Origin: Streptomyces sp. A2-16
GTDB taxonomy: Bacteria > Actinomycetota > Actinomycetes > Streptomycetales > Streptomycetaceae
Assembly (NCBI RefSeq): GCF_018128905.1
Contig: NZ_CP063808.1
Coordinates: 124,001 to 188,000, forward strand
Reading direction: 5' to 3'
DNA length: 64,000 bases
Shown piece after piece: positions 15,058 to 22,475 of this stretch (the first letter of the stretch is position 1; each line of letters starts with the position of its first letter). Below the pieces are notes generated by a model. That model did not search any database, had not been told where the DNA came from, and worked only from the letters and a program-made list of their open reading frames with translations. The position numbers were made by a program, and so were the translations under genes.

Positions 15058-16293
15058 TTACGCAGCCGCCCAGAGTTCGGCCCCGCGATCACCGGCCCGG
15101 GCACCGACCCGCTCCAGCAGGTCGTCGACGGGCACGGCTCCCGGCCTGCGTCCGTCCCGCAGCCGTACGGCCGCACAGCCGGCCTCGGCCTCCCGCTCCC
15201 CGATCACCGCCTGGTAGGGCACGAGGCGCGCGGCGCGGACGCGGGCGCCGAGGGTGCCGTGGCCGGGGCCGGACAGTTCGGCCCGGATGCCGCGCGCCTC
15301 GGCCCGCCGTACGACCTCCAGGGCCCGCTCCTCCTGGGCGTCGCCCACCGGCAGGACCACGAGCTGCACGGGAGCGAGCCACACCGGGAACGCGCCGCCG
15401 TGCGCCTCGACGAGATGGGCGACCAGTCGCTCCACGCTCCCGATGATGCTGCGGTGGACCATCACCGGGCGATGCCTGGCGCCGTCCGGACCGATGTAGT
15501 GGAGGTCGAACCGCTCGGGCTGGTGGAAGTCGATCTGGACGGTGGAGAGGGTGGACTCGCGGCCCGCGGGGTCGGTGATCTGTACGTCGATCTTGGGGCC
15601 GTAGAAGGCGGCCTCGCCCTCCACGGACTCGTGCTCGACGCCGTCCAGGACCTCTTCGAGGAGAGCGGTGGCGCGGCGCCAGAGCCCGGGGTCGGCGACG
15701 TACTTGCCGGAGTCGCCCGGGAGGGAGAGCCGGTACCTGCTCGCTCGAATGCCGAGGTCGGCGTAGGCCTTCCCGATGAGGTCGAGGGCGGCGCGGGCTT
15801 CCGCCGCGGCCTGTTCCAGGGTGCAGAAGATGTGCGCGTCGTTGAGCTGGATGGACCGGACGCGGGTGAGACCGCCGAGGACACCGGACGGCTCGGAGCG
15901 GTACATCCCGCCCAACTCCGCCATCCGCAACGGCAGCTCGCGGTAGCTGTGGGAGCGGGAGCGGTAGATGAGGGCGTGATGGGGGCAGAGGCTGGGCCGC
16001 AGCACGAGCTCCTCGCCCCGGCTCTCCTCACCGCCGCCGCCCAGCCGCATCGGCGGGAACATGTCGTCGCTGTAGTGCGACCAGTGCCCGGAGATCTCGT
16101 ACAGCTCCCGCTTCCCGAGCACGGGCGAGTACACGTGCCGGTACCCGGCGGCCCGCTCGACCTCCCTGACGTACTCCTCCAGGGCGTGCCGTACGACGGC
16201 CCCGTCGGGCAGCCAGTACGGCAGCCCCGCGCCCATCAGTGGGTCGGTGTCGAACAGATCGAGCTCACGGCCGAGTCGGCGGTGGTCGTGCAT
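15058..16293 (-). CDS. thrS: Threonyl-tRNA synthetase paralogue lacking TGS and editing domains
   Basis: 411 aa against ~640-660 for a full-length ThrRS. It begins directly at the class II catalytic core. Zinc ligands are present (Cys103 in LCPHHA, His154 in NDAHIFC, His280 in VMVHRSIIGSVERL), as is motif 2 (ELPLRMAELGGMYRSEPSG) and motif 3 (HRSIIGSVER); a C-terminal anticodon-binding domain follows from about residue 300. The N-terminal TGS and N2 editing domains are absent, so it cannot clear Ser-tRNA(Thr) by itself. The main housekeeping thrS is presumably elsewhere. ATG 16293 is preceded by GAGGGAG. A Thr-codon leader peptide and hairpin upstream imply attenuation control. Confidence 0.9.
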   Translation of the reverse strand: MHDHRRLGRELDLFDTDPLMGAGLPYWLPDGAVVRHALEEYVREVERAAGYRHVYSPVLGKRELYEISGHWSHYSDDMFPPMRLGGGGEESRGEELVLRPSLCPHHALIYRSRSHSYRELPLRMAELGGMYRSEPSGVLGGLTRVRSIQLNDAHIFCTLEQAAAEARAALDLIGKAYADLGIRASRYRLSLPGDSGKYVADPGLWRRATALLEEVLDGVEHESVEGEAAFYGPKIDVQITDPAGRESTLSTVQIDFHQPERFDLHYIGPDGARHRPVMVHRSIIGSVERLVAHLVEAHGGAFPVWLAPVQLVVLPVGDAQEERALEVVRRAEARGIRAELSGPGHGTLGARVRAARLVPYQAVIGEREAEAGCAAVRLRDGRRPGAVPVDDLLERVGARAGDRGAELWAAA

Positions 16294-16340
16294 GGTGGTT
16301 CTCCCTCGCTCACAGGGGGCGAGGAACCGGCGGGAACGAC

Positions 16341-16370
16341 GAAGCCCCGGGGCACTCGCCCCGGGGCTTC
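16341..16370 (-). terminator. Attenuator hairpin of the thrS leader
   Basis: A perfect 13-bp stem (GAAGCCCCGGGGC and complement) with a 4-base loop lies between the leader-peptide stop (16386) and the synthetase start (16293). It is the expected position for a transcription attenuator released when ribosomes stall at the Thr codons of the leader. The T-run is weak, as usual in this genus. Confidence 0.65.
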
Positions 16371-16385
16371 GGACTGCGTCAGCTG

Positions 16386-16448
16386 TCAGCGCGCCGGGAC
16401 CTGCTCCGGCGTCGTCGTGATCGACGGGATGGCTCGGACACGCTGCAT
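16386..16448 (-). CDS. Thr-rich leader peptide (20 aa) controlling thrS
   Basis: Open reading frame of 20 codons: MQRVRAIPSITTTPEQVPAR, with three consecutive ACG threonine codons at positions 11-13, then TGA. A -10-like TACCCT ends 8 bases before the ATG, so the message is probably leaderless, as known for several actinobacterial amino-acid leader peptides. The attenuator hairpin follows 16 bases after the stop. Ribosome stalling on uncharged tRNA(Thr) would let the synthetase gene be transcribed. Inferred from arrangement. Confidence 0.65.
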   Translation of the reverse strand: MQRVRAIPSITTTPEQVPAR

Positions 16449-16519
16449 GAGGTGAGGGTAGGCGGCGGGCCGGGGGCGGGGCGAAGGATTTTCCGCCCAC
16501 GAGTTCGTCCCCTGCGCAT

Positions 16520-16548
16520 CCAATCCGCGACCTCCGCAGAAACGGATT
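16520..16548 (+). promoter_or_regulatory. SigK-type promoter of the sigma factor gene
   Basis: CCAATCC (16520-16526), a 16-base spacer, then CGGATT (16543-16548, extended as CGGATTACGC). The same two boxes with the same spacing precede two other genes in the block, and a copy with CGGATA a third. Predicted start of transcription is near 16555, giving a ~28-base leader to the GTG at 16583. It implies autoregulation of the sigma factor. Confidence 0.65.
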
Positions 16549-16582
16549 ACGCCCGGACATGTCCCGATCGTGGAGGCCCTCG

Positions 16583-17167
16583 GTGAAAGAAGCGGTGCAT
16601 ATCGGAAGAAAACCCTCCGCGGAACCCGACCTGCAGGAGCTGGTGGGCCGGGTGGCGCTGGGCGACGAGGAGGCGTTCGCCCGGGTCTACGACACCGTGG
16701 TGGGTTCCGTCCTGGGGGTCGTGCGCGCCGTGCTGCGTGATCAGGCGCAGTCCGAGGAGGTCGTCCAGGAGGTCCTCGTGGAGGTGTGGCGGACCGCTCC
16801 CCGCTACCGCCCCGACCGGGGGACGGCCATCAACTGGATCCTCACGCTGGCGCACCGGCGGGCGGTGGACCGGGTCCGTTCCGTGGACGCCGCGGCCGCC
16901 CGGGACCACAAGGCCGCCCTGCTGGACCGGCTGCCCGAGTACGACGAGGTGGCCGAGCACGTCGAGGCCCGCCTGGAACGGGAACAGGTACGGCGCTGTC
17001 TGCGCACCCTGACCGAGATCCAGCGCCAGGCCGTCACCCTCGCCTACTACCGCGGACTGACCTACCGCCAGGTGGCGGAGGCGCTGGCGCTTCCGCTCGG
17101 CACCGTGAAGACCCGACTGCGCGACGGACTCATCCGGCTGCGCGACTGCCTGGGGGTGACCGCGTGA
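16583..17167 (+). CDS. sigK: ECF sigma factor, SigK type
   Basis: 194 aa from GTG 16583, which has GGAGG 7 bases upstream; an ATG at 16559 is in frame but without a ribosome site. Region 2 (FARVYDTVVGSVLGVVRAVLRDQAQSEEVVQEV..., with INWILTLAHRRAVDRVR as the -10 recognition segment) and region 4 (LTEIQRQAVTLAYYRGLTYRQVAEALALPLGTVKTRLRDGLIRLR cut short here by words) are both complete. It overlaps its anti-sigma factor gene by 4 bases. Gene order sigma / RskA, and the neighbouring fasciclin and lipid genes, match the mycobacterial sigK locus. Confidence 0.92.
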   Translation: MKEAVHIGRKPSAEPDLQELVGRVALGDEEAFARVYDTVVGSVLGVVRAVLRDQAQSEEVVQEVLVEVWRTAPRYRPDRGTAINWILTLAHRRAVDRVRSVDAAAARDHKAALLDRLPEYDEVAEHVEARLEREQVRRCLRTLTEIQRQAVTLAYYRGLTYRQVAEALALPLGTVKTRLRDGLIRLRDCLGVTA

Positions 17168-17916
17168 CGACCATCGACCTGCACCGGATGACGGGTGCCT
17201 ACGCACTGCACGCGCTGTCCGACGACGAGAGCGCCGCTTTCGAGCGCCACCTCCCGGGCTGCGAACCGTGCGCCCAGGAGACCGCCGAACTGCGCGCCAC
17301 CGCGGTCCGGCTGGGCCTCGCCGCCACCACCGCGACCCCGCCCGGCCTGCGTGAGCAGGTGCTGCGCCGGATCACCACCGTCCGGCAGGTGCCGCCCGGA
17401 TCACCGTCCCAGGCGCTCCCCTTCCGTTCCGGCCCGCGCACCCGGGCACTGTCCCGGTGGGCGCTGGCGGCCTGTCTCGCGGCGGCCGCGGCGCTGGGCG
17501 GCACGACCGTGTGGCAGTACCAGCGCGCCGAGGACGCCCGCGACCAGGCGGGCCGGGCCACACGGACGACGGACGAACTCGCCGCCGTGCTGTCCGCGCC
17601 GGACGCCAGGACGCGGGTCGCGGAGCTGGCGGACGGCGCCACCGGCACCGTCGTCGTCTCCCGCGGCCTGGACAAGGCCGTGTTCGCCGTCTCCGGGATG
17701 GCCCGGCCGCCCGGCGGCAAGGTCTACCAGCTGTGGTTCGACGACGACGGCACCATGCGGTCGGCCGGTCTGATGGACCCCGGTCGCAGCGACCAGGCGG
17801 TCCTGATGCGGGGTGCCGTCGACGGCGCGTCGGGCATGGGCGTCACCGTCGAACCCGACGGCGGCTCGAAGCACCCCACGTCCGCCCCGGTCGCCCTGAT
17901 GAGCTTCCCGGGCTGA
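17164..17916 (+). CDS. rskA: RskA-type transmembrane anti-sigma-K factor
   Basis: 250 aa. The cytoplasmic N-terminus contains the zinc-associated anti-sigma motif HLPGCEPC (H-x3-C-x2-C, residues ~30-37); a single membrane helix lies at residues ~100-118 and an extracellular RskA domain follows (VYQLWFDDDGTMRSAGLM signature). The GTG start overlaps the sigma stop (GTGA), so the two are translationally coupled. It should hold the sigma factor inactive at the membrane until cut by regulated proteolysis; in mycobacteria the pair responds to reducing conditions. Confidence 0.92.
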   Translation: MTTIDLHRMTGAYALHALSDDESAAFERHLPGCEPCAQETAELRATAVRLGLAATTATPPGLREQVLRRITTVRQVPPGSPSQALPFRSGPRTRALSRWALAACLAAAAALGGTTVWQYQRAEDARDQAGRATRTTDELAAVLSAPDARTRVAELADGATGTVVVSRGLDKAVFAVSGMARPPGGKVYQLWFDDDGTMRSAGLMDPGRSDQAVLMRGAVDGASGMGVTVEPDGGSKHPTSAPVALMSFPG

Positions 17917-17975
17917 CGGTCCCCGGCCGGCCTGCCGGCTGCCTTCGCCGCAGGTCGTCCCGGGCCGGGTCCCGC

Positions 17976-18155
17976 TCAGACGAGGCCCGTGACCGTCACG
18001 GTGACCCGCGGGGCGGGCCGCGGGGACGACAGGGCGCCCAGCCGGCGCTCGACGGAGCCACGGACGGCGCGGGCCACGTCCACGGTCCTGGCCTCACGGA
18101 CCGCGACGACATGGATCTCCACGTGCCACGGGCTCGCGTCGTCCGGCCGGGTCAT
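17976..18155 (-). CDS. Asp23/Gls24-like small protein (start uncertain)
   Basis: The C-terminal 59 codons read HVEIHVVAVREARTVDV, then VARAVRGSVERRL and finish RVTVTVTGLV, the pattern of actinobacterial Asp23-like proteins (alternating beta strand, helix, beta strand ending VxVTG). The frame stays open upstream to 18554, so the true start may be GTG 18326 or elsewhere; ATG 18155 has only a weak GGGG ribosome site. A SigK-like promoter on this strand (18485-18457) points at it. It may be a real short gene or a decayed remnant. The upstream part of the frame has no recognisable domain. Confidence 0.4.
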   Translation of the reverse strand: MTRPDDASPWHVEIHVVAVREARTVDVARAVRGSVERRLGALSSPRPAPRVTVTVTGLV

Positions 18156-18456
18156 CCGCACCCCGGCGGGCGCCCCGCCGACTGCGGGCCGGCGCCCGGC
18201 GGAGCGCAGCCGGTCGCCGTCGGTCCCTGCCGGGGCGTCCGGCGGTGCGTTCTGTGTGCCGGCCCCGCCACTGGGCGGCTCCTCTCGTCCGGTCTTCCGA
18301 GGGTTCGACACGGCTGTGCCGTTCACGGAGGACTTCGGACGAGGGACGTCGTGCGGACGCAGCGTCGCCGGGGATACGCGAGGTACGGGGGAGGTGCCGG
18401 GTGCGCGAGAAAAAGCAGTGAACGAAAAAGAGTGGAGCCGGACGGAAACAGTCATA

Positions 18457-18485
18457 TATCCGTAGCCGAAGGTGGCGCGGATTGG
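18457..18485 (-). promoter_or_regulatory. SigK-like promoter, leftward
   Basis: On the minus strand: CCAATCC (18485-18479), 16-base spacer, CGGATA (18462-18457). Same -35 box and spacing as the sigma gene promoter, with A for T in the last -10 base. It is divergent from the promoter at 18520 and would transcribe toward the Asp23-like frame. Confidence 0.45.
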
Positions 18486-18519
18486 CCGGAACAGGAATTT
18501 CATCCGATCGTGGGGACCA

Positions 18520-18548
18520 CCAATCCGCCCGGCTTCCGGGCCCGGATT
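18520..18548 (+). promoter_or_regulatory. SigK-type promoter of the molybdo-enzyme gene
   Basis: CCAATCC (18520-18526), 16-base spacer, CGGATT (18543-18548). The GTG start codon of the next gene is at 18555, exactly where transcription should begin, so the mRNA is predicted to be leaderless; this also explains the missing ribosome site. Confidence 0.65.
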
Positions 18549-18554
18549 CCCCAC

Positions 18555-20150
18555 GTGACCGAGAACGAGAAGGAACCGAGGAGCCGACGCCGCCCGGCAC
18601 GGCTGCTGCTGGGCGCGCTCAGCGGCCTGCTGGCCGGAGCCGCCGCGCTCGCGGTCGCCGAGGCGGTGGCGGGCGCGGTCCGCCCCGAGGCCGGTCCCGT
18701 CGTCGCGGTCGGCGGCGCCGCGATCGACCGCACGCCGGCCGGTGTGAAGGACTGGGCTGTCCGGAATTTCGGCACCGACGACAAACTCTTTCTCCAGCTC
18801 GGAATTCTCGCGTTACTCGCGCTTTTCGCGACGGCGCTGGGAATTGCCGCGCTCCGGTTCCGGCGGGCGGGCGCGGCCGGTGTGCTGGTGTTCGGCGCCG
18901 TCGGTGCGCTGGCGGCCACGGGCAGGCCCGACTCGACCGGTCCCGGCGACGCCCTCCCCTCACTGGCCGGTGCCGCCGCCGGAGCCGTGGTGCTGTACCT
19001 GCTCGCGGGCCGTCTGGCATGGCGCGCCCCCGTGGTCGGGGGCGTGCCGTCCGGTGCGGACTGGGACCGGCGGGGCTTCGTCGTCGCGGCCTGCGCCGCC
19101 GCGGCGGCCTCGGCGGGGGCGGGTGTCCTCGGCCGGTTCCTGAGCGGGACGAGCGGCCGGGACGCGCTGGCCTCCCGCGACCGGATCGTCCTGCCCGCTC
19201 CCGGTTCCCCGGCCCCGCCCGTGCCGAAGGGCGCCGGACCGCGGATCGCCGGTCTCAGCCCCTTCCTCACCCCCACCGGCGCCTTCTACCGCGTCGACAC
19301 CGCCCTCGTGGTGCCCAAGGTGGACGCCACCACCTGGCGGCTGCGCGTCCACGGCAAGGGCGTCACCCGGCCCCGGACTTTCTCCTTCGACGATCTGCTC
19401 CGACGGGACCTCGTCGAACGCGACATCACCCTCACCTGTGTCTCCAACGAGGTCGGCGGCCCCTACGTCGGCAACGCGCGCTGGATCGGCGTACGGCTGG
19501 CGGACGTGCTGGCCGAGTGCGGGGTGCGGCCGCCCTCGAAGGGCGGTCCGGCCGACCAGCTCGTGGCCCGCTCGGTGGACGGCATGACGATCGGCAGCCC
19601 GGTCGAGGACCTGATGGACGGCCGCGACGCGCTCCTCGCCCTCGGCATGAACGGGGAACCGCTGCCCATCGCCCACGGCTTCCCGGTCCGCATGGTGGTG
19701 CCCGGCCTGTACGGGTTCGTCTCGGCCTGCAAGTGGATCAAGGAGATCGAGCTCACCACCTTCGACTCCTACGACCCCTACTGGGTCAGGCGCGGCTGGG
19801 CCCGTGAGGCGCCCGTCAGGACGCAGTCGCGCATCGACACGCCCAAGCCCTTCGCCCGGCCGAGGACCGGCACCGTCATGGTGGCCGGGGTCGCCTGGGC
19901 CCAGCACCGTGGCATCGACAAGGTCGAGGTCCGGGTGGACGACGGTCCCTGGCAGGAGGCCCGGCTGGCCGCCGAGGACACCACGGACACATGGCGGCAG
20001 TGGTCCTTTCCCTGGCAGGCGACCAAGGGCGGCCACACCCTCACGGTCCGGGCCACCGACCGCACCGGCCAGGTGCAGACCGAGAGACGTACCCGCACGA
20101 TCCCCGACGGCGCGAGCGGATGGCACTCCGTGGTCGTCACCGTCGACTGA
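18555..20150 (+). CDS. Membrane-anchored molybdopterin-dependent (sulfite-oxidase-fold) oxidoreductase
   Basis: 531 aa. The first ~190 residues hold about five hydrophobic segments that anchor the protein; residues ~240-420 are the sulfite-oxidase Moco domain with the molybdenum-ligating cysteine in TLTCVSNEVGG, and the last ~90 residues are the Ig-like dimerisation domain. The catalytic domain probably faces outward. GTG 18555 is chosen because the SigK-type promoter ends 6 bases before it. The region around 18780-18860 is AT-richer than usual and includes a TTA leucine codon at 18813, so translation may depend on the bldA tRNA. The fasciclin lipoprotein follows 99 bases later and is a likely partner. 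Confidence 0.88.
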   Translation: MTENEKEPRSRRRPARLLLGALSGLLAGAAALAVAEAVAGAVRPEAGPVVAVGGAAIDRTPAGVKDWAVRNFGTDDKLFLQLGILALLALFATALGIAALRFRRAGAAGVLVFGAVGALAATGRPDSTGPGDALPSLAGAAAGAVVLYLLAGRLAWRAPVVGGVPSGADWDRRGFVVAACAAAAASAGAGVLGRFLSGTSGRDALASRDRIVLPAPGSPAPPVPKGAGPRIAGLSPFLTPTGAFYRVDTALVVPKVDATTWRLRVHGKGVTRPRTFSFDDLLRRDLVERDITLTCVSNEVGGPYVGNARWIGVRLADVLAECGVRPPSKGGPADQLVARSVDGMTIGSPVEDLMDGRDALLALGMNGEPLPIAHGFPVRMVVPGLYGFVSACKWIKEIELTTFDSYDPYWVRRGWAREAPVRTQSRIDTPKPFARPRTGTVMVAGVAWAQHRGIDKVEVRVDDGPWQEARLAAEDTTDTWRQWSFPWQATKGGHTLTVRATDRTGQVQTERRTRTIPDGASGWHSVVVTVD

Positions 20151-20192
20151 CCCCTGACTCCCTGACCCCTGACTTCCTGACCCCTGAACCCC
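20151..20192 (+). repeat. Short direct repeats after the oxidoreductase stop
   Basis: The word CCTGACCCCTGA recurs about every 17 bases, with variants, three times directly after the stop codon. It probably arose by slippage. No function evident. Confidence 0.6.
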
Positions 20193-20249
20193 TTTTCCCC
20201 TTCCCCCGAGAAGGCAGCACGCGCTGCCGTCACCCACAGGAGAGACATC

Positions 20250-20909
20250 GTGAACACCCGAATCCGCCGTACCGCCGTCACCCTCGCTGCCGCGGCCGTC
20301 CTGCCGCTGGCCCTGAGCGCCTGCTCCGACAGCGGCTCCGACTCCACCACGTCGGACTCCTCGCCGAAGGCGGCGGCGTCCGCCTCCGCGTCGGACGACA
20401 GCATGGCCGGCGCCGGCAGCGACACCGCCATGGACAAGCCGTTCGGGCCCGCCTGTTCCGCGGTGCCCGCCGACGGTGCCGGCTCCTTCGACGGCATGGC
20501 CCAGGACCCGGTCGCCACGGCCGCGTCCAACAACCCCGCCCTGTCCACCCTGGTGGCGGCGGTGAAGAAGGCCGGGCTGGTCGACACCCTCAACAACGCC
20601 CAGAACATCACCGTGTTCGCGCCCACCAACGACGCCTTCGCGAAGATTCCGAAGGCCACCCTGGACAAGGTCCTCAACGACAAGGCCCAGCTGACGAAGA
20701 TCCTCACCTACCACGTCGTCGGCCAGAAGCTCACCCCGAAGGACCTGGAGAACGGCTCCTTCGACACCCTGGAGAAGTCGAAGGTGACCACCTCCGGCTC
20801 CGGCGAGTCGTACACCGTCAACGACTCCGCCAAGGTGGTCTGCGGCAACGTCAGGACCGCCAACGCCACCGTCTACATCATCGACAGCGTGCTCATGCCC
20901 ACCAGCTGA
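20250..20909 (+). CDS. Fasciclin-domain lipoprotein (MPT70/MPT83-like)
   Basis: 219 aa. Lipoprotein signal with lipobox LALSAC (Cys at about 24), a Ser/Asp/Ala-rich linker, then a fasciclin (FAS1) domain at residues ~80-218 with the H1 box (NITVFAPTNDAF) and H2-type strand (NATVYIIDSVLMP). Two cysteines (PACSAV and VVCGNV) could form the disulfide known in MPB70. GTG 20250 has AGGAGAG upstream. In mycobacteria the homologous mpt70/mpt83 genes are the main SigK targets, which fits its place in this cluster. It is followed by a strong terminator. Confidence 0.93.
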   Translation: MNTRIRRTAVTLAAAAVLPLALSACSDSGSDSTTSDSSPKAAASASASDDSMAGAGSDTAMDKPFGPACSAVPADGAGSFDGMAQDPVATAASNNPALSTLVAAVKKAGLVDTLNNAQNITVFAPTNDAFAKIPKATLDKVLNDKAQLTKILTYHVVGQKLTPKDLENGSFDTLEKSKVTTSGSGESYTVNDSAKVVCGNVRTANATVYIIDSVLMPTS

Positions 20910-20929
20910 CGCTCCGTCAACGACCTGTC

Positions 20930-20962
20930 CCCGAGGGCGCCGCATCCCGTGGCGCCCTCGGG
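20930..20962 (+). terminator. Intrinsic terminator after the fasciclin gene
   Basis: Perfect 12-bp stem (CCCGAGGGCGCC and complement), 9-base loop, followed by CCTTTTCC. It closes the molybdo-enzyme/fasciclin transcription unit 21 bases after the stop. Confidence 0.85.
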
Positions 20963-21052
20963 CCTTTTCCGGTCCACCGCGTCACAGACACGGCCGGGGC
21001 GGGTCCAAAGCAGAGAGAACGACCGAGCAGCACGGCAGAAGGGAAGCACGAC

Positions 21053-21705
21053 ATGACCACGCAGACCGCACCCGTCGATCCTGGCCCGCGCGCTGGGCGC
21101 CGGCCGTACGTCCTGGCCGCTGCTGGTGACCGGTGCGGCCAGCGCCCTGTGGTCGGCGTCCAGCTACCTCGCCGTCTTCCGCCGCTCCCTGCACCGCATG
21201 CACCGCACGGAGGACCGGCGTTCGCCCTGGCGCAGGGCGCACCGCCTCACGCTCACCGCGTTCGCGCTGCTGGGGCTGCTGCTGGTCGGCTCGCTCACCC
21301 TGCTGCTGACCGGCCCGCTCGCACAGGCCGCGGGCCGGACCGTGGGCGTGGACGCCACCGCCGCCTGGGTGTGGAGCCTGTTGCGCTGGCCCGTGCTGCT
21401 GTGCCTGGTGGCACTTCTGGTCGTGGTCGTCTTCCGCACCGGCCCGGCGCCGGCGCGGCGGCGCCGACACCAGCCTGCCCGGCGGGGCACTGGCCGCGGG
21501 CCTGTGGCCGGTGGTCTCCGCGGGCTTCTCCGCGTACGCCTCGACGCTCGGCGCGTACAGCCGGCTGTACGGCTCGCTCGCCGGGGTCGTCGTCTTCCTC
21601 GTCTGGCTGTGGCTGTCGAACCTGGCCCTGCTGACGGGAGCGCAGTTCGCGGCGGAGCTCGCAGGGGCCCGCGGTCAGAGCACGGGGAAGTCCCCGGTGC
21701 CGTAG
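21053..21705 (+). pseudogene. Broken YihY/BrkB family membrane protein gene
   Basis: Two disjoint frames encode matching parts of a YihY protein. An ATG with a ribosome site (21053) starts a frame unrelated to the family; the family sequence begins only in another frame at about 21063 (ILARALGAG, LWSASSYLAVF, LRWPVLLCL) and runs to about 21450, then continues in a third frame (GADTSLPGGALAAG, YASTLGAYSRLYGSL, LVWLWLSNLALLTGAQF) to the stop at 21705. The usual ~100 N-terminal residues are missing. An N-terminal deletion plus one frameshift therefore make this a pseudogene, unless a sequencing error explains the shift. Confidence 0.75.
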
Positions 21706-22475
21706 CAGTCCTGGGGCAGTGGGTCCGGGGCGCTCTCCGGGTCGAGCAGATGGGCGACGACGGCCGCGGCCGTGCGGTGCCAGAAGCGGTGCCGGCGCAG
21801 CATCGGATGGTCGCCCTCGCGGACGACGGCCATGCCCGCCCGCGCCGCCGTGTCCCGCGCCCTGCGTACGCAGTCGGCCGTGTCGGCGGGCGAGGTGACG
21901 CGGTCCCGGTCGCCGTGCAGGGCGATGACGTGCCGGCCCGCCAGCTGCTGCACCGGCTCGCCGGGCGGCCACCACGGAGCCAGCGCGACCACGCCGTGTA
22001 CCTGGGCGTGACCGGCGGCCCGCAGGGCGGCCCGCCCGCCCATGGAGTGGCCGAGCAGCACGGTGGGGACGGGCCCGGCCAGCTCGGCGAGTTCGCGCAG
22101 GGCCCGGTGGGTGTCCCGCACGGGATCGGCCCGGGGGCCGTTCCAGCCGCGCAGACGGTACCGGACCTGCGCGACCAGGATGTCCTGGCGGGGCAGGGAC
22201 GCCGTCACCGCGCGCACGAACGGACCCATCCGCAGGGCGGCGAGCTGCCAGGACCGGGTGTGCCGGTCGCTCATGTCCTGCCCTCCGTGCAGCACCACCA
22301 CGGCGGCGCTCGGCCGCGGCGGGCACCTGCGGGGCAGCAACGCGGCCGCGGGCGGTACGGAAGAGCCGCTCTCGTCCTGCCGCATGCCGCCGCCCCTTCC
22401 GTCACGGTCCCCGGTGCCGTGCCCACCCGCGTCGGGCGGGCCGCACCGCCGATCCTCTCCGGGCCGCTCCGTCAT
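21675..22475 (-). CDS. Alpha/beta hydrolase, last gene of the lipid operon
   Basis: 266 aa, alpha/beta-hydrolase fold. VVVLHGGQDM is the first core strand and oxyanion loop, LLGHSMGGRAAL the nucleophile elbow (G-x-S-x-G), HGDRDRVT the acid strand, and GDHPML supplies the catalytic histidine. The ATG at 22475 overlaps the TGA of the DUF1295 gene (ATGA), which settles the start. It ends 31 bases inside the convergent pseudogene. An esterase, lipase or thioesterase role on the operon's lipid product is a reasonable inference. Confidence 0.88.
   Translation of the reverse strand: MTERPGEDRRCGPPDAGGHGTGDRDGRGGGMRQDESGSSVPPAAALLPRRCPPRPSAAVVVLHGGQDMSDRHTRSWQLAALRMGPFVRAVTASLPRQDILVAQVRYRLRGWNGPRADPVRDTHRALRELAELAGPVPTVLLGHSMGGRAALRAAGHAQVHGVVALAPWWPPGEPVQQLAGRHVIALHGDRDRVTSPADTADCVRRARDTAARAGMAVVREGDHPMLRRHRFWHRTAAAVVAHLLDPESAPDPLPQDCYGTGDFPVL

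Noticed and set aside
16294..16460. T-box leader for thrS
   Set aside because: No T-box antiterminator sequence; a translated Thr-rich leader explains the region better.
17457..18554. N-terminal extension of the molybdo-enzyme
   Set aside because: The frame is open upstream by chance; promoter placement and membrane topology favour GTG 18555.
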